The notes under the pieces: generated by a model
What the model saw: only the letters and a program-made list of their open reading frames with translations
Databases searched by the model: none
What the model was told of the DNA's origin: nothing
Part shown: positions 24,951-32,834 of the stretch, piece by piece
How the letters are laid out: every line of letters starts with the position of its first letter
How positions within the stretch are numbered: the stretch's first letter is position 1
Position numbers and translations under genes: made by a program
Source: Ignavibacteria bacterium CG1_02_37_35
GTDB taxonomy: Bacteria > Bacteroidota > Ignavibacteria > Ignavibacteriales > Ignavibacteriaceae
Length of the DNA stretch: 32,834 nucleotides
Direction of reading: 5' to 3'
NCBI GenBank assembly: GCA_001871325.1
Contig: MNVA01000083.1
Location: 1-32,834, forward strand

Positions 24951-25703
24951 ATGTCTGTTGATTTGGAAAAAATTCTACGACCCGTAGATACACCGCTTCC
25001 AAAATTTCCGGCGAAGTATATGACACTCGCCAACGGTCAAGAAATGGTAGTTCGCCAAGCTGAACGAGATGAAATTCCCGATATCCTTCCGCACGTTGAA
25101 CCACTGATTCATGTAGAGAGAGATTTCTACAATATTGTTGCCGCCCGTTTATATTCCGAACTTCTCGCTTATTATACTTACCGGGTGCAAGACGAATACG
25201 TTTTGGTGGCGCAAATAGACGGTGAACTCGCCGCTATTGTAAATGGGAGAAGCGTTAGTCCTGATGTAGGAATGTCGTACCACACATTTTCTTTACGCCG
25301 CGGATTAAGAGTTGGCGCTCATGCCTTTGCAACAAAAATGGAATATCACATAGATATATTAAAACAAAAAGAAGTTTTAATTGTTGCAGAATCGGGAATC
25401 GGTTTTAGAAGATGGATGATCGAGTATAATCTTGAAAAACGTTTTCACATTCCGCATGAATTAGGCGGTTGCCCATCGTGGTCATTAACAAAAGAATTAT
25501 TTGATAAAGCAAGAAATACACTTGTCGTCGGAAGACGCCCTGTTCCGGAACACCTTCTTGCAAAAGCAAAAGCCGGAATTTTACCTCCTTCGGATCCGCC
25601 GAAAGGTCCTGAAGATTTATTGGCAGCAACGCGTTCCATGCTTGATTCAACCGCTACTTCACTTATTGAAATGAGAAGAAAACAGGGAGGAAAAATACAA
25701 TGA
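24951..25703 (+). CDS. GNAT-like protein, first gene of the thiolase operon
   Basis: A 250-residue protein of uncertain family. Residues 20-150 look like an acetyltransferase (GNAT) fold: a strand MTLANGQEMVVRQAERDEIP, a helix, YVLVAQIDGELAAIVNGRS, then RRGLRVGAHAFATKM in the place of the acetyl-CoA-binding motif. The C-terminal 60 residues are Pro- and Ala-rich. ATG 24951 was chosen because it has GAGG at 24942-24945; an upstream frame exists but has no ribosome site. Its stop overlaps the start of the thiolase-like gene by four bases, so the two are translationally coupled and probably work together. Confidence 0.7.
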   Translation: MSVDLEKILRPVDTPLPKFPAKYMTLANGQEMVVRQAERDEIPDILPHVEPLIHVERDFYNIVAARLYSELLAYYTYRVQDEYVLVAQIDGELAAIVNGRSVSPDVGMSYHTFSLRRGLRVGAHAFATKMEYHIDILKQKEVLIVAESGIGFRRWMIEYNLEKRFHIPHELGGCPSWSLTKELFDKARNTLVVGRRPVPEHLLAKAKAGILPPSDPPKGPEDLLAATRSMLDSTATSLIEMRRKQGGKIQ

Positions 25704-26872
25704 GAGAAGTATATGTTGCCGGAATCGGCATTACAAGTTTTTCACGACTCGAATATCCGCTTGTTGAAATTGCCGCGTATCCCGGCTTAATGGCTTTGCG
25801 CGATAGCGGATTAAAAAAAGTTGATCATCTTTATGTTGCAAATATGGGCGGCGGAAGAATTAACGGACAAACCGGTCTTGCAAGCGCAGTTGTTGATCAC
25901 ATGAGCCTTACTCCCGCCGGTGCGGAAACAATAGAAAACGGACCGGCTTCGGGCGCTTCCGCAATTAAGCAAGGTTATATGGCAATTGCTTCCGGCATGC
26001 ACGATGTGGTTATGGTTATCGGCGCTGAAAGAATGCGCGAAGCAAATCCGCTTGAAGCGACTGATTTTGTAGCGACCTTAACTCATCCGCAAGCTGAATA
26101 TATTTACGGCGTTACGCTTCCCGCTCTTGCCGGAATGTTCACAAGACTCTATATGGAGAAGTATGGTGTAACAGCGCGTCACCTTGCGATGGTTGCTGTT
26201 AAGAATCATAAAAATGCGATGGATAATTTTTATGCTCATCTTCATGAAGATATTACGATTGAAGGAATTCTCGATTCGCCGGAAGCTTCAACGAATAATC
26301 CATACGTTGCTGATCCTTTAAGATTTTATGATGTTTGTCCTGTCTCCGATGGCGGCGCGTGTTTAATTCTTGCAACTGCCGAGGTGATGAAAAAAATTAA
26401 CAAACCGATGATCCGCCTTGCAGGTATTGGGCAAGCAACTGATACGCATTGCGTCCACGAAAGAAAAGACCCGACAGAACTTCTTGCAGTAAGAGAAGCC
26501 GCGCGCCAATCCTTTAAAATGGCAGGAGTAAAACCTTCAGATGTAAGTGTTGCTGAATTGCACGATGCATTTACAATTCTTGAAATTGCCGAGAGTGAAG
26601 AAGTCGGTTTCTTTAAAAAAGGAGAAGGACATCTTGCACTCGAACGAGGCGAAACACAAATCGGCGGGAAAATTCCAATCAATCCTTCAGGCGGATTAAA
26701 AGCAAAAGGACATCCGGTCGGCGCTACCGGCGTAGGTCAAGCGCACGAGATCGTTTTACAATTACGCGGCGAGGCTGGGAAGCGGCAAGTTAAAAATGCC
26801 AAAGTCGGTTTCACATGTAATTTTGGCGGCTTCGGTAATAATGTTGTATGTCTAACTTTTATAAAGGAATAA
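25700..26872 (+). CDS. Thiolase-like protein lacking the nucleophilic Cys
   Basis: A 390-residue protein of the thiolase superfamily, SCP2/archaeal type. The second catalytic motif GHPVGATG (H338), HDAF and the late Cys motif TCNFGGFG (C373) are all present. However, the first motif, normally ending CASG with the acyl-accepting Cys, reads IENGPASGASA: Pro (P82) replaces Cys. Such a protein should not form the usual acyl-enzyme and may bind CoA substrates, act by another mechanism, or serve as a structural partner. It overlaps the preceding gene by four bases and is followed after 4 bases by its likely DUF35 partner. Confidence 0.85.
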   Translation: MREVYVAGIGITSFSRLEYPLVEIAAYPGLMALRDSGLKKVDHLYVANMGGGRINGQTGLASAVVDHMSLTPAGAETIENGPASGASAIKQGYMAIASGMHDVVMVIGAERMREANPLEATDFVATLTHPQAEYIYGVTLPALAGMFTRLYMEKYGVTARHLAMVAVKNHKNAMDNFYAHLHEDITIEGILDSPEASTNNPYVADPLRFYDVCPVSDGGACLILATAEVMKKINKPMIRLAGIGQATDTHCVHERKDPTELLAVREAARQSFKMAGVKPSDVSVAELHDAFTILEIAESEEVGFFKKGEGHLALERGETQIGGKIPINPSGGLKAKGHPVGATGVGQAHEIVLQLRGEAGKRQVKNAKVGFTCNFGGFGNNVVCLTFIKE

Positions 26873-26876
26873 GAAA

Positions 26877-27224
26877 ATGGAATTAAATATCTATGCTTAC
26901 AAATGTAAGAGGTGCGGCGAACTCCATTATCCCTACAAAACCATTTGTAAAAAGTGCGGAGAAAATGACCACAACGAATTTGATATTGTGCCGCTTCCGA
27001 AAAAAGGGAAACTGTTAACCTTTACAACTTTATATACTCTTCCATCCGATTATGAAGTTGTTACGCTGGCTCTTGGAATTGTTGAACTTGAAAACGGAAT
27101 CAGAATTACCGGACAACTCGACATTAAAAATCCGAAAATCGGTATGAAGGTGAATGGAAAAGTTGAAGTGGTTCGTAAAGATTTGTACAAAAAACATTTG
27201 GGAATGATCTTTTATAAAGAATGA
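26877..27224 (+). CDS. DUF35 zinc-ribbon/OB-fold protein (thiolase partner)
   Basis: A 115-residue DUF35 protein. An N-terminal rubredoxin-like zinc ribbon has C10, C13, C24 and C27 (CKRC and CKKC), followed by an OB-fold (about 40-110). Such proteins bind thiolase-type enzymes, for example in the archaeal thiolase/HMG-CoA synthase complex and in steroid side-chain degradation, where the OB-fold helps channel acyl-CoA. Its place directly after the thiolase-like gene fits that role. Its stop overlaps the next start by four bases. Confidence 0.88.
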   Translation: MELNIYAYKCKRCGELHYPYKTICKKCGENDHNEFDIVPLPKKGKLLTFTTLYTLPSDYEVVTLALGIVELENGIRITGQLDIKNPKIGMKVNGKVEVVRKDLYKKHLGMIFYKE

Positions 27225-28045
27225 TAAAGCTGGTTAGCTTTGGTGATGACTTAGTAAAAGGGACTTACAAAGTTCATTCTCGTTTTAATGAAGTTGTAAA
27301 TTTTTGTTCAGGAAGTTCTTTCGTTTTTATAGTCAACAATTCTATTGGCGGTGGTCCATTCAATATTGTTGCTGACGATGTTAAATTCAGTGAACTTGAA
27401 AATCTGGTAATTACCGAAGATCATTTTCAGTTGAATGATGAAAAAATATTTTTTGAATTTTCTAAGACATATGATTCAAAAATAAAAGTGATGAACTTTG
27501 ATGAAAAAAAGTTCTTTCAGAATCTCGATCATTTTGAAAAAGCGCTCATTGAAAATTCATCCGGTAAAAGCCTAACCTTTTTGTTAGATGAAAGCAGAAA
27601 AAAGAATTTCAAATCTTCTTACGAAATTGAACTTGTGAGAAGAATTAATTCTGCCCTTGAGTGTTTCACTTCTTCCAATTTTGTGGAAGGAGTAAAACTT
27701 ATTAAAGGCATCGGTTTCGGGCTTACACCAAGCGGTGATGACTTTATCTCCGGTTTTTTGTTAGCGCTTAATTGTCTTCAAAAATTTTATGCGGTTGATT
27801 ATTCGGAATTAATTAGGCATATTTATGAAGCGGCAAAAGGAAACAATGCATTTACCAACGCTTTTCTTCTTGCTGCAAAAAACGGTTCCTTGTTCGAAAA
27901 GTTCAAAAATTTAATTCACTCAATTTTGTACTCCGGTCAAAATGAGATTCTTGAAAATACCCGTACTCTGATCTCTTTTGGTGAAACCTCCGGTGCAGAT
28001 CAAGGTGTCGGTTTTTTGTTTGGAATAAAAAGGAATTTAAAATGA
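27221..28045 (+). CDS. DUF2877 protein (AllH/YlbF-like)
   Basis: A 274-residue protein of the DUF2877 family, recognised by GFGLTPSGDDFISGFLLAL starting at residue 165 and by the N-terminal GPFNIV segment. In E. coli the family member YlbF (AllH) works with FdrA and YlbE as a three-part oxamate carbamoyltransferase in allantoin use. Here the FdrA and DUF1116 genes follow immediately, so the same three-part complex is likely, though in the order H-F-G. It overlaps both neighbours by four bases. Confidence 0.85.
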   Translation: MIKLVSFGDDLVKGTYKVHSRFNEVVNFCSGSSFVFIVNNSIGGGPFNIVADDVKFSELENLVITEDHFQLNDEKIFFEFSKTYDSKIKVMNFDEKKFFQNLDHFEKALIENSSGKSLTFLLDESRKKNFKSSYEIELVRRINSALECFTSSNFVEGVKLIKGIGFGLTPSGDDFISGFLLALNCLQKFYAVDYSELIRHIYEAAKGNNAFTNAFLLAAKNGSLFEKFKNLIHSILYSGQNEILENTRTLISFGETSGADQGVGFLFGIKRNLK

Positions 28046-29607
28046 TAGTAACAGGAATTTTAAAAAGGGGAGAATATTTTGATTCTGTTTCGCTGATGCT
28101 CATCGCAAAAAAAATCAGCGAACTTGAGATCGTACTTGATTCCGCAGCGGTTATGGGAACGCCGGAAAACAAATCTATGCTTCAAACTTCCGGTCTTCTC
28201 ACCGATGAACTTCAAAACGCAGACGATATTGATTTGATGATCGCCTACAAATGCAATTCGCAAAATGAATCTGATCTAATTTCAAAAAAGATAAATGAGT
28301 TTCTAAAAAAATCTGATAACACAAATAAATCTTCCGGTTCTCTAAATCCTTCCAGTTTAGAATCCGCACTGAAAATTCTCCCAGATGCAAATCTTGCCAT
28401 GATATCAGTTGCCGGTAAATATGCCGGTGATGAAGCGATGAAAGCTTTACAAAACGGATTAAATGTAATGCTCTTCTCCGATAACGTTTCAGTCGAAAAA
28501 GAAATTGAATTGAAAAAGTTTGCGAAGGAGAAAGGACTTTTTGTAATGGGTCCTGACTGCGGAACCGCTATTATCAACGGTGTTCCGCTTGCTTTTGCAA
28601 ATGTTGTAAATCGCGGGAACATTGGCATTGTTGCGGCTTCCGGAACGGGTTTGCAGGAAGTAAGTTGTCTTATTTCAAATTCGGGATGCGGAATTTCTCA
28701 AGCCATCGGTACCGGCGGACGCGATGTGAAAAAAGATGTCGGCGGAATTATGTTTCTTGAAGGAATAAAAGCTCTTGCAGAAGATAAAAATACCGGGGTA
28801 ATTCTTCTAATTTCAAAACCGCCTGCCGATGAGGTGATAATTAAAATTATTGAAGTCGTTAAGAAAATTGAAAAACCTATCGTTGGTGTCTTTCTAAATT
28901 CTCCAATTGAATTATTTGAGAACAGCAAAATCACTATTGCAAAAACTCTTGAAGAAGGAGCATTGCTTGCCGTTGCATATTCGAAAAAGGAAAACATTGA
29001 AAAAGTTTTTCAGAAAATAAACACACGCGATTTGGAATTGAAAGCACTTGCAGAAAAAGAATCGGCAAAGGTTAACAAAAACCAAATATATCTACGCGCG
29101 CTTTTCAGCGGTGGAACTTTTTGCGATGAGACACAAATGATTTTTCAAAATGTTGATAAAGATGTTTTTTCTAACACGCCGGTTGGTAGAGTGAAAAAAC
29201 TTAAGGATATCTGGAAAAGCGAGAAACACACGATCATTGATCTTGGCGATGATGAATTCACTGTTGGCAGACCTCATCCGATGATTGATTACTCAACACG
29301 AAACAAAAGAATTCTTGCCGAAGCGAACGATCCGGAAACCGCAGTAATTCTTTTAGATATTGTTCTCGGTTATGGTTCCAACATGGATCCACTCGCTGAA
29401 ATTATTCCGGTACTGAAGGGAGTAAAAAAAATAACCTCAAAACAGAAAAGATATTTACCGGTGATTTGTTCTGTAACCGGAACAGAGAAAGACCCGCAAA
29501 ACAGAACAACGGTTGCAGCCGCTCTGAGTGCAGAAGAAGTGCTTGTAATGGATTCAAATGCGGCGGCAAGCAAACTGGCAAAATTTCTAATTGAAAAGAA
29601 GAGATGA
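28042..29607 (+). CDS. fdrA: FdrA-family acyl-CoA synthetase-like protein (AllF-like)
   Basis: A 521-residue FdrA protein, related to the alpha subunit of succinyl-CoA synthetase. Typical stretches are FVMGPDCGTAIINGVPLAF, GIVAASGTGLQEV, AIGTGGRDV and, near the C-terminus, TVGRPHPMIDYSTR with H412. In E. coli, FdrA (AllF) with AllG and AllH makes carbamoyl phosphate and oxamate from oxalurate. The substrate here may differ, since allantoin genes are absent from the window. It overlaps the DUF2877 gene by four bases and ends 4 bases before the DUF1116 start. Confidence 0.9.
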   Translation: MIVTGILKRGEYFDSVSLMLIAKKISELEIVLDSAAVMGTPENKSMLQTSGLLTDELQNADDIDLMIAYKCNSQNESDLISKKINEFLKKSDNTNKSSGSLNPSSLESALKILPDANLAMISVAGKYAGDEAMKALQNGLNVMLFSDNVSVEKEIELKKFAKEKGLFVMGPDCGTAIINGVPLAFANVVNRGNIGIVAASGTGLQEVSCLISNSGCGISQAIGTGGRDVKKDVGGIMFLEGIKALAEDKNTGVILLISKPPADEVIIKIIEVVKKIEKPIVGVFLNSPIELFENSKITIAKTLEEGALLAVAYSKKENIEKVFQKINTRDLELKALAEKESAKVNKNQIYLRALFSGGTFCDETQMIFQNVDKDVFSNTPVGRVKKLKDIWKSEKHTIIDLGDDEFTVGRPHPMIDYSTRNKRILAEANDPETAVILLDIVLGYGSNMDPLAEIIPVLKGVKKITSKQKRYLPVICSVTGTEKDPQNRTTVAAALSAEEVLVMDSNAAASKLAKFLIEKKR

Positions 29608-29611
29608 AAAA

Positions 29612-31012
29612 ATGAACAAACTTTTTGAAAATGAATTAAAAGTAATCAATATTGGATTGAAATCATTTAATGAAACTCTTGACGAACGAAAAGTTTCATC
29701 AGTTCAAGTTGATTGGAAACCACCATTAATTTCCGATTCATCTTTATTCGATGTTATAAGAAACAATTCCGATAAAATTGAAACCGCAAATAAAGAAGCA
29801 GTAAAAAGAATATTAAACAGCAAACCGTTTTTAACCGGAATGGGAAAAGCGATTGATGTAATTCCCGGTATGAAGAAAAATCTTTTGCTTCACGCTGGTC
29901 CTCCGGTAGCATGGGATAAAATGTGCGGACCAATGAAAGGCGCTGTTATCGGAGCGCTAATTTATGAAGGATTTGCAAAAACGTATGAAGAAGCAGAAAA
30001 AGTTGCTGCATCCGGTAAAATTGAATTTTCTCCTTGTCACGAACACGCCACCGTTGGTCCGATGGCGGGAATTGTTTCTCCTACGATGCCTGTATTCATT
30101 TTAGAAAATGAAGAGTTCGGCAATAAAGGTTTTTGCACAATGAACGAAGGACTGGGTAAAGTTCTTCGCTACGGTGCTTACGACGAGAGTGTTATCGAAA
30201 GATTAAGATGGATGGAGAACGTCCTCTATCCATCGCTTAAAAAGGCAATTGAAAAAATTGGGAAGATTGATCTTAAAAATATTATTGCTCAAGCGTTGCA
30301 CATGGGAGATGAAGTCCACAACAGAAACCGCGCCGCAACTTCATTATTGTACAGAATTCTCGCTCCCGAAATTGTGAACACAAATGAAAAAGAAGCAGCG
30401 GTCAGTGTTCTGAATTTTATCAACAGCAACGATCATTTCTTTTTAAATCTTTCAATGGGAGTCGCAAAAGTTTCCCTGGATGCCGCAAGAAATATTGAGA
30501 ATAGCAGCATCGTAGTTGTTATGTCGCGAAATGGAACTGAATTCGGAATTCAACTTTCCGGTACGGGCGATAAATGGTTCACGGGAGTTTCGCCGATTCC
30601 TGAAGCGTTATATTTTACTGGCTACACAAAAGACGATGCGAATCCCGACATAGGCGACAGCTCAATTACGGAAACAAACGGACTCGGCGGTTTTGCAATT
30701 GCCGCTGCACCTGCAATTGTGCAGTTCGTCGGTGGAAGCACGAACGACGCAGTTAATTATACTCTCAAGATGTATGAAATAACCGCCTCCGAAAATACTA
30801 TTTACAAAATTCCTTATCTAAATTTTCGCGGAACGCCAACCGGAATTGACGTAATAAAAGTTATTGGAAAAAACATTCTGCCGTTTATTGATACCGGCGT
30901 TGCTCATAAAAAAGCGGGCATCGGACAAATCGGCGCCGGCGTTTTGGAAGCTCCTGTTGAACCATTTAAAAAAGCATTCATCGGTTTTACAAATCAACTA
31001 AAAAATATTTAG
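29612..31012 (+). CDS. DUF1116 protein (AllG/YlbE-like)
   Basis: A 466-residue DUF1116 protein, the third part of the FdrA-type carbamoyltransferase. Family stretches are AWDKMCGPMKGAVIGALIYEG, CHEHATVGPMAG (C142, H143, H145), VVVMSRNGTEFGIQLSG, GDSSITETNGLGGFA and GAGVLEAP. ATG 29612 is preferred; a TTG at 29591 would add seven charged residues and overlap fdrA. An AGAAGAG stretch before the ATG can serve as the ribosome site. Together with the two genes before it, this gives a complete AllFGH-like set, but no carbamate kinase is seen in the window. Confidence 0.9.
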   Translation: MNKLFENELKVINIGLKSFNETLDERKVSSVQVDWKPPLISDSSLFDVIRNNSDKIETANKEAVKRILNSKPFLTGMGKAIDVIPGMKKNLLLHAGPPVAWDKMCGPMKGAVIGALIYEGFAKTYEEAEKVAASGKIEFSPCHEHATVGPMAGIVSPTMPVFILENEEFGNKGFCTMNEGLGKVLRYGAYDESVIERLRWMENVLYPSLKKAIEKIGKIDLKNIIAQALHMGDEVHNRNRAATSLLYRILAPEIVNTNEKEAAVSVLNFINSNDHFFLNLSMGVAKVSLDAARNIENSSIVVVMSRNGTEFGIQLSGTGDKWFTGVSPIPEALYFTGYTKDDANPDIGDSSITETNGLGGFAIAAAPAIVQFVGGSTNDAVNYTLKMYEITASENTIYKIPYLNFRGTPTGIDVIKVIGKNILPFIDTGVAHKKAGIGQIGAGVLEAPVEPFKKAFIGFTNQLKNI

Positions 31013-31024
31013 GAGAATAAGAAA

Positions 31025-31852
31025 ATGAAGACAAATGAATTTCTAAATTTTATGGATAATCTTCAAGTTTACGATCTCACGCAACGGCTCAGCATTCACA
31101 CTCCGCCATGGCCGAGCTATATGCCGCTGGGAATTCAGTATTTTAAAAGAATTGCCGGCGCCCACATGGGACAAGGCGCCAACGGACAGATCATCACAAC
31201 CAGCAATCACGTTGGAACACACATGGATGGTGAAATTCATTTTCACGCATCGGGAAGATCAATTGGAAATGTGCCGATGAAAGAATGGATCGGGCAAGGT
31301 GTCGTTGTTGATATTTCTGATGAAGTTGGCGACTATGATTTGTACTCGCCGGAAATGCTGATGAAAAAAGCTGAAATAAAAAAAGGTGATATCCTTATTA
31401 TAAACACCGGTTACAACCGCTATGCATGGGATCAGAAAAATTCCGATGAGGTTCGTTATTTCGTTAAACATCCAGGACCCGGTCCCGATTTTCACAAATG
31501 GGTTCTCAATATGAAATTGAAATGGATCGGCGTTGATTGCGGAAGCGCCGATCACCCGATGAACACAATCATCAGGCAATGGCATCCTGCGCGTTTTGTT
31601 GAAGCCGAACAAAAATTGATCAAAAAATATAAAGTGAAATCGTGGGATGCAATGTTCCCGCAGGAAGAATATTATCAAGTGATGCATATAAAAATGTTTC
31701 CGAAGAAAATTGTACATGCTGAAAATCTTGGCGGTGACATTAATAAACTCAGTAATAAAAGAGCGTGGATCGGCTGTTTCCCGTTGCGTGGAATTGAACT
31801 TGAATCAGCCATGTGCAGGATTGTTGCATTTTTACCAAAAGATGGAAAATAA
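31025..31852 (+). CDS. Cyclase-family metal-dependent amidohydrolase
   Basis: A 275-residue member of the family that includes kynurenine formamidase and isatin hydrolase, which open or hydrolyse amide bonds using Mn or Zn. The metal-binding motif HVGTHMDGEIHFH is present with H62, H66, D68 and H72. ILIINTGYN and GVDCGSADHPMN are further family stretches. No signal peptide is seen. Between the carbamoyltransferase genes and a molybdenum hydroxylase, a role in opening an oxidised N-heterocycle is plausible but not shown. A good AGGAG precedes the start at 31025. Confidence 0.87.
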   Translation: MKTNEFLNFMDNLQVYDLTQRLSIHTPPWPSYMPLGIQYFKRIAGAHMGQGANGQIITTSNHVGTHMDGEIHFHASGRSIGNVPMKEWIGQGVVVDISDEVGDYDLYSPEMLMKKAEIKKGDILIINTGYNRYAWDQKNSDEVRYFVKHPGPGPDFHKWVLNMKLKWIGVDCGSADHPMNTIIRQWHPARFVEAEQKLIKKYKVKSWDAMFPQEEYYQVMHIKMFPKKIVHAENLGGDINKLSNKRAWIGCFPLRGIELESAMCRIVAFLPKDGK

Positions 31853-31873
31853 TTTTTCATAGCGGAGTCTATC

Positions 31874-32761
31874 GTGGCAATTGAAAATCAATTTGAATAT
31901 GTAAAAGTTAAAAATCTCGACGAGGTTTTCGGACTTTTTTCCCGTTTCAAAAATCCGGTGATTCTTGCCGGCGGTACTGATGTGGTTGAGTTTTTGAAAA
32001 CCGGGACACTTCAACCCGACGTTGTTATTGATATTAAAGGACTTGATTTTTTAAAAGATATCAGGCTTGGAAATAACATTTTGTGGATCGGCGCCGGTGT
32101 TACATTTTCCGAACTCATAGCATCAGAAATCATCAAAGAACATTTTCCGGTAATTGCAGAGATGAGCAAAACGGTTGCTTCAGTTGGAATAAGAAACCGC
32201 GCCACTATGGTAGGCAATATTTGTTCGGCTGTCCCATGCACTGATAGTGGTCCCGTTTTATCGGTTTACAAAGCAAACGTTATCACGGCAAGTCAGATGG
32301 GAGAACGAAAAATTCCAATTGAACAATGGTTTGTGGCTTCACGAAAAACAGCATTGTTCAAGAATGAAATTGTCAAAGGAATTTCAATTCAACTGCCCGA
32401 AAAAAAACAGGCCGGTTGTTTTGTGAAACTAAAACGATACAACGGTGAAGACCTTGCACAGGTTAATCTCGCAATTTTAGCTTTCGAAGATTATTCATTT
32501 CGCATTTCATTCGGCGCGGTTGCTCCAACTCCGGTTAGGGCAATGAGAATAGAAAGATTAATAAACCGGATGAAAATTGTTCCTGAATTGATGGAAAAAG
32601 CCAAACAATTAGTTGAAGATGATATTATTCCGATTACCGATATCCGTGCAACAAAAGAATATAGATTGCACATGGCAAAAGTAATGCTCGAACGAGGTTT
32701 AACCGCTGCAATCGAAAGATTGAACGGCGGCGGTCCGGCGTATGGAAAAAGTGTGATTTAA
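31874..32761 (+). CDS. FAD-binding medium subunit of a molybdenum hydroxylase (XdhB/CoxM-like)
   Basis: A 295-residue FAD subunit of the xanthine dehydrogenase / CO dehydrogenase family. FAD-binding motifs are ILAGGTDVVEF (about 31-41) and SVGIRNRATMVGNICSAVPCTDSGPVL (about 99-125, key residues GN and D). It carries electrons from the Mo and [2Fe-2S] subunits to an acceptor. The start is GTG 31874, with GGAG at about 31863-31866. The 2Fe-2S subunit appears to begin 31 bases later; the Mo subunit must lie beyond the window. Family members hydroxylate purines, pyrimidines or other N-heterocycles. Confidence 0.9.
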   Translation: MAIENQFEYVKVKNLDEVFGLFSRFKNPVILAGGTDVVEFLKTGTLQPDVVIDIKGLDFLKDIRLGNNILWIGAGVTFSELIASEIIKEHFPVIAEMSKTVASVGIRNRATMVGNICSAVPCTDSGPVLSVYKANVITASQMGERKIPIEQWFVASRKTALFKNEIVKGISIQLPEKKQAGCFVKLKRYNGEDLAQVNLAILAFEDYSFRISFGAVAPTPVRAMRIERLINRMKIVPELMEKAKQLVEDDIIPITDIRATKEYRLHMAKVMLERGLTAAIERLNGGGPAYGKSVI

Positions 32762-32792
32762 TTTTTCTGAATTTCCTTTAGGAGAAATGTTC

Positions 32793-32834
32793 ATGAAAAA
32801 AGAAATAAGTTTTTTATTAAATAGCGAAAGAAGA
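32793..32834 (+). CDS. Start of probable [2Fe-2S] subunit of the molybdenum hydroxylase (cut by window edge)
   Basis: Only 14 codons are visible: MKKEISFLLNSERR. The ISFLLN pattern is like the first beta strand of CoxS/XdhC-type [2Fe-2S] subunits, which commonly follow the FAD subunit gene. AGGAG at 32780-32784 supports ATG 32793 rather than the in-frame ATG at 32787. The Fe-S cysteines lie outside the window, so the call rests on context and a short stretch. Confidence 0.55.
   Translation, partial: MKKEISFLLNSERR

Noticed and set aside
1-32834. CRISPR array, tRNA or rRNA genes
   Set aside because: No regularly spaced identical repeats of CRISPR length, and no tRNA- or rRNA-like sequence was recognised on reading; the only tandem array is the heptamer at 17989-18023.

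Overview
The window is about 33 kb of AT-rich bacterial chromosome. It most likely comes from the Ignavibacteria or a close relative in the Bacteroidota/Chlorobi group. The best clue is the secreted carboxypeptidase at 11515-13944, which ends in a type IX secretion (por) sorting domain with the NYPNPFNPST motif typical of that group. TTG starts and weak Shine-Dalgarno sites fit but are not decisive. This placement is inference from protein features; there is no rRNA gene here.

Layout. (a) 1-1865: mobile DNA, with the 3' end of an ISL3-type transposase gene and a complete IS4-family element (398-1855) with 17-bp terminal inverted repeats and a 10-bp target duplication. (b) 2150-7029: a signalling operon of PAS-PAS histidine kinase, sigma-54-type response regulator, STAS protein and a double-receiver PP2C phosphatase, i.e. 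phosphorelay plus partner switching. (c) 7181-11463: a small membrane protein, a convergent pgi / GH13 pair on the minus strand, and a Nudix hydrolase. (d) 11515-16561: secreted M14 carboxypeptidase, exported sialate O-acetylesterase and a small membrane protein. (e) 21806-16617, minus strand: a MacA-MacB-TolC-like tripartite export operon led by a Spy/CpxP-like periplasmic protein. (f) 22000-24847: a TrpF-like protein lacking the usual catalytic Cys, and a long-chain acyl-CoA synthetase, separated by a long imperfect RNA-type hairpin. (g) 24951 to the right edge: a tight plus-strand operon of at least nine genes, several overlapping by four bases.

Operon (g) is the most interesting part. It joins a thiolase-like protein whose nucleophilic Cys is replaced by Pro, its DUF35 zinc-ribbon partner and a GNAT-like protein to DUF2877, FdrA and DUF1116 proteins (the three families that make up the E. 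coli oxamate carbamoyltransferase AllFGH). These are followed by a metal-dependent cyclase/amidohydrolase and the FAD subunit (plus the start of a probable [2Fe-2S] subunit) of a molybdenum hydroxylase. A reasonable reading is catabolism of an N-heterocycle or ureide: hydroxylation, ring opening, then carbamoyl transfer to phosphate. The substrate cannot be read from the sequence. None of the usual allantoin genes is present in the window.

No tRNA, rRNA or CRISPR array was seen. No gene-free stretch exceeds 300 bases.
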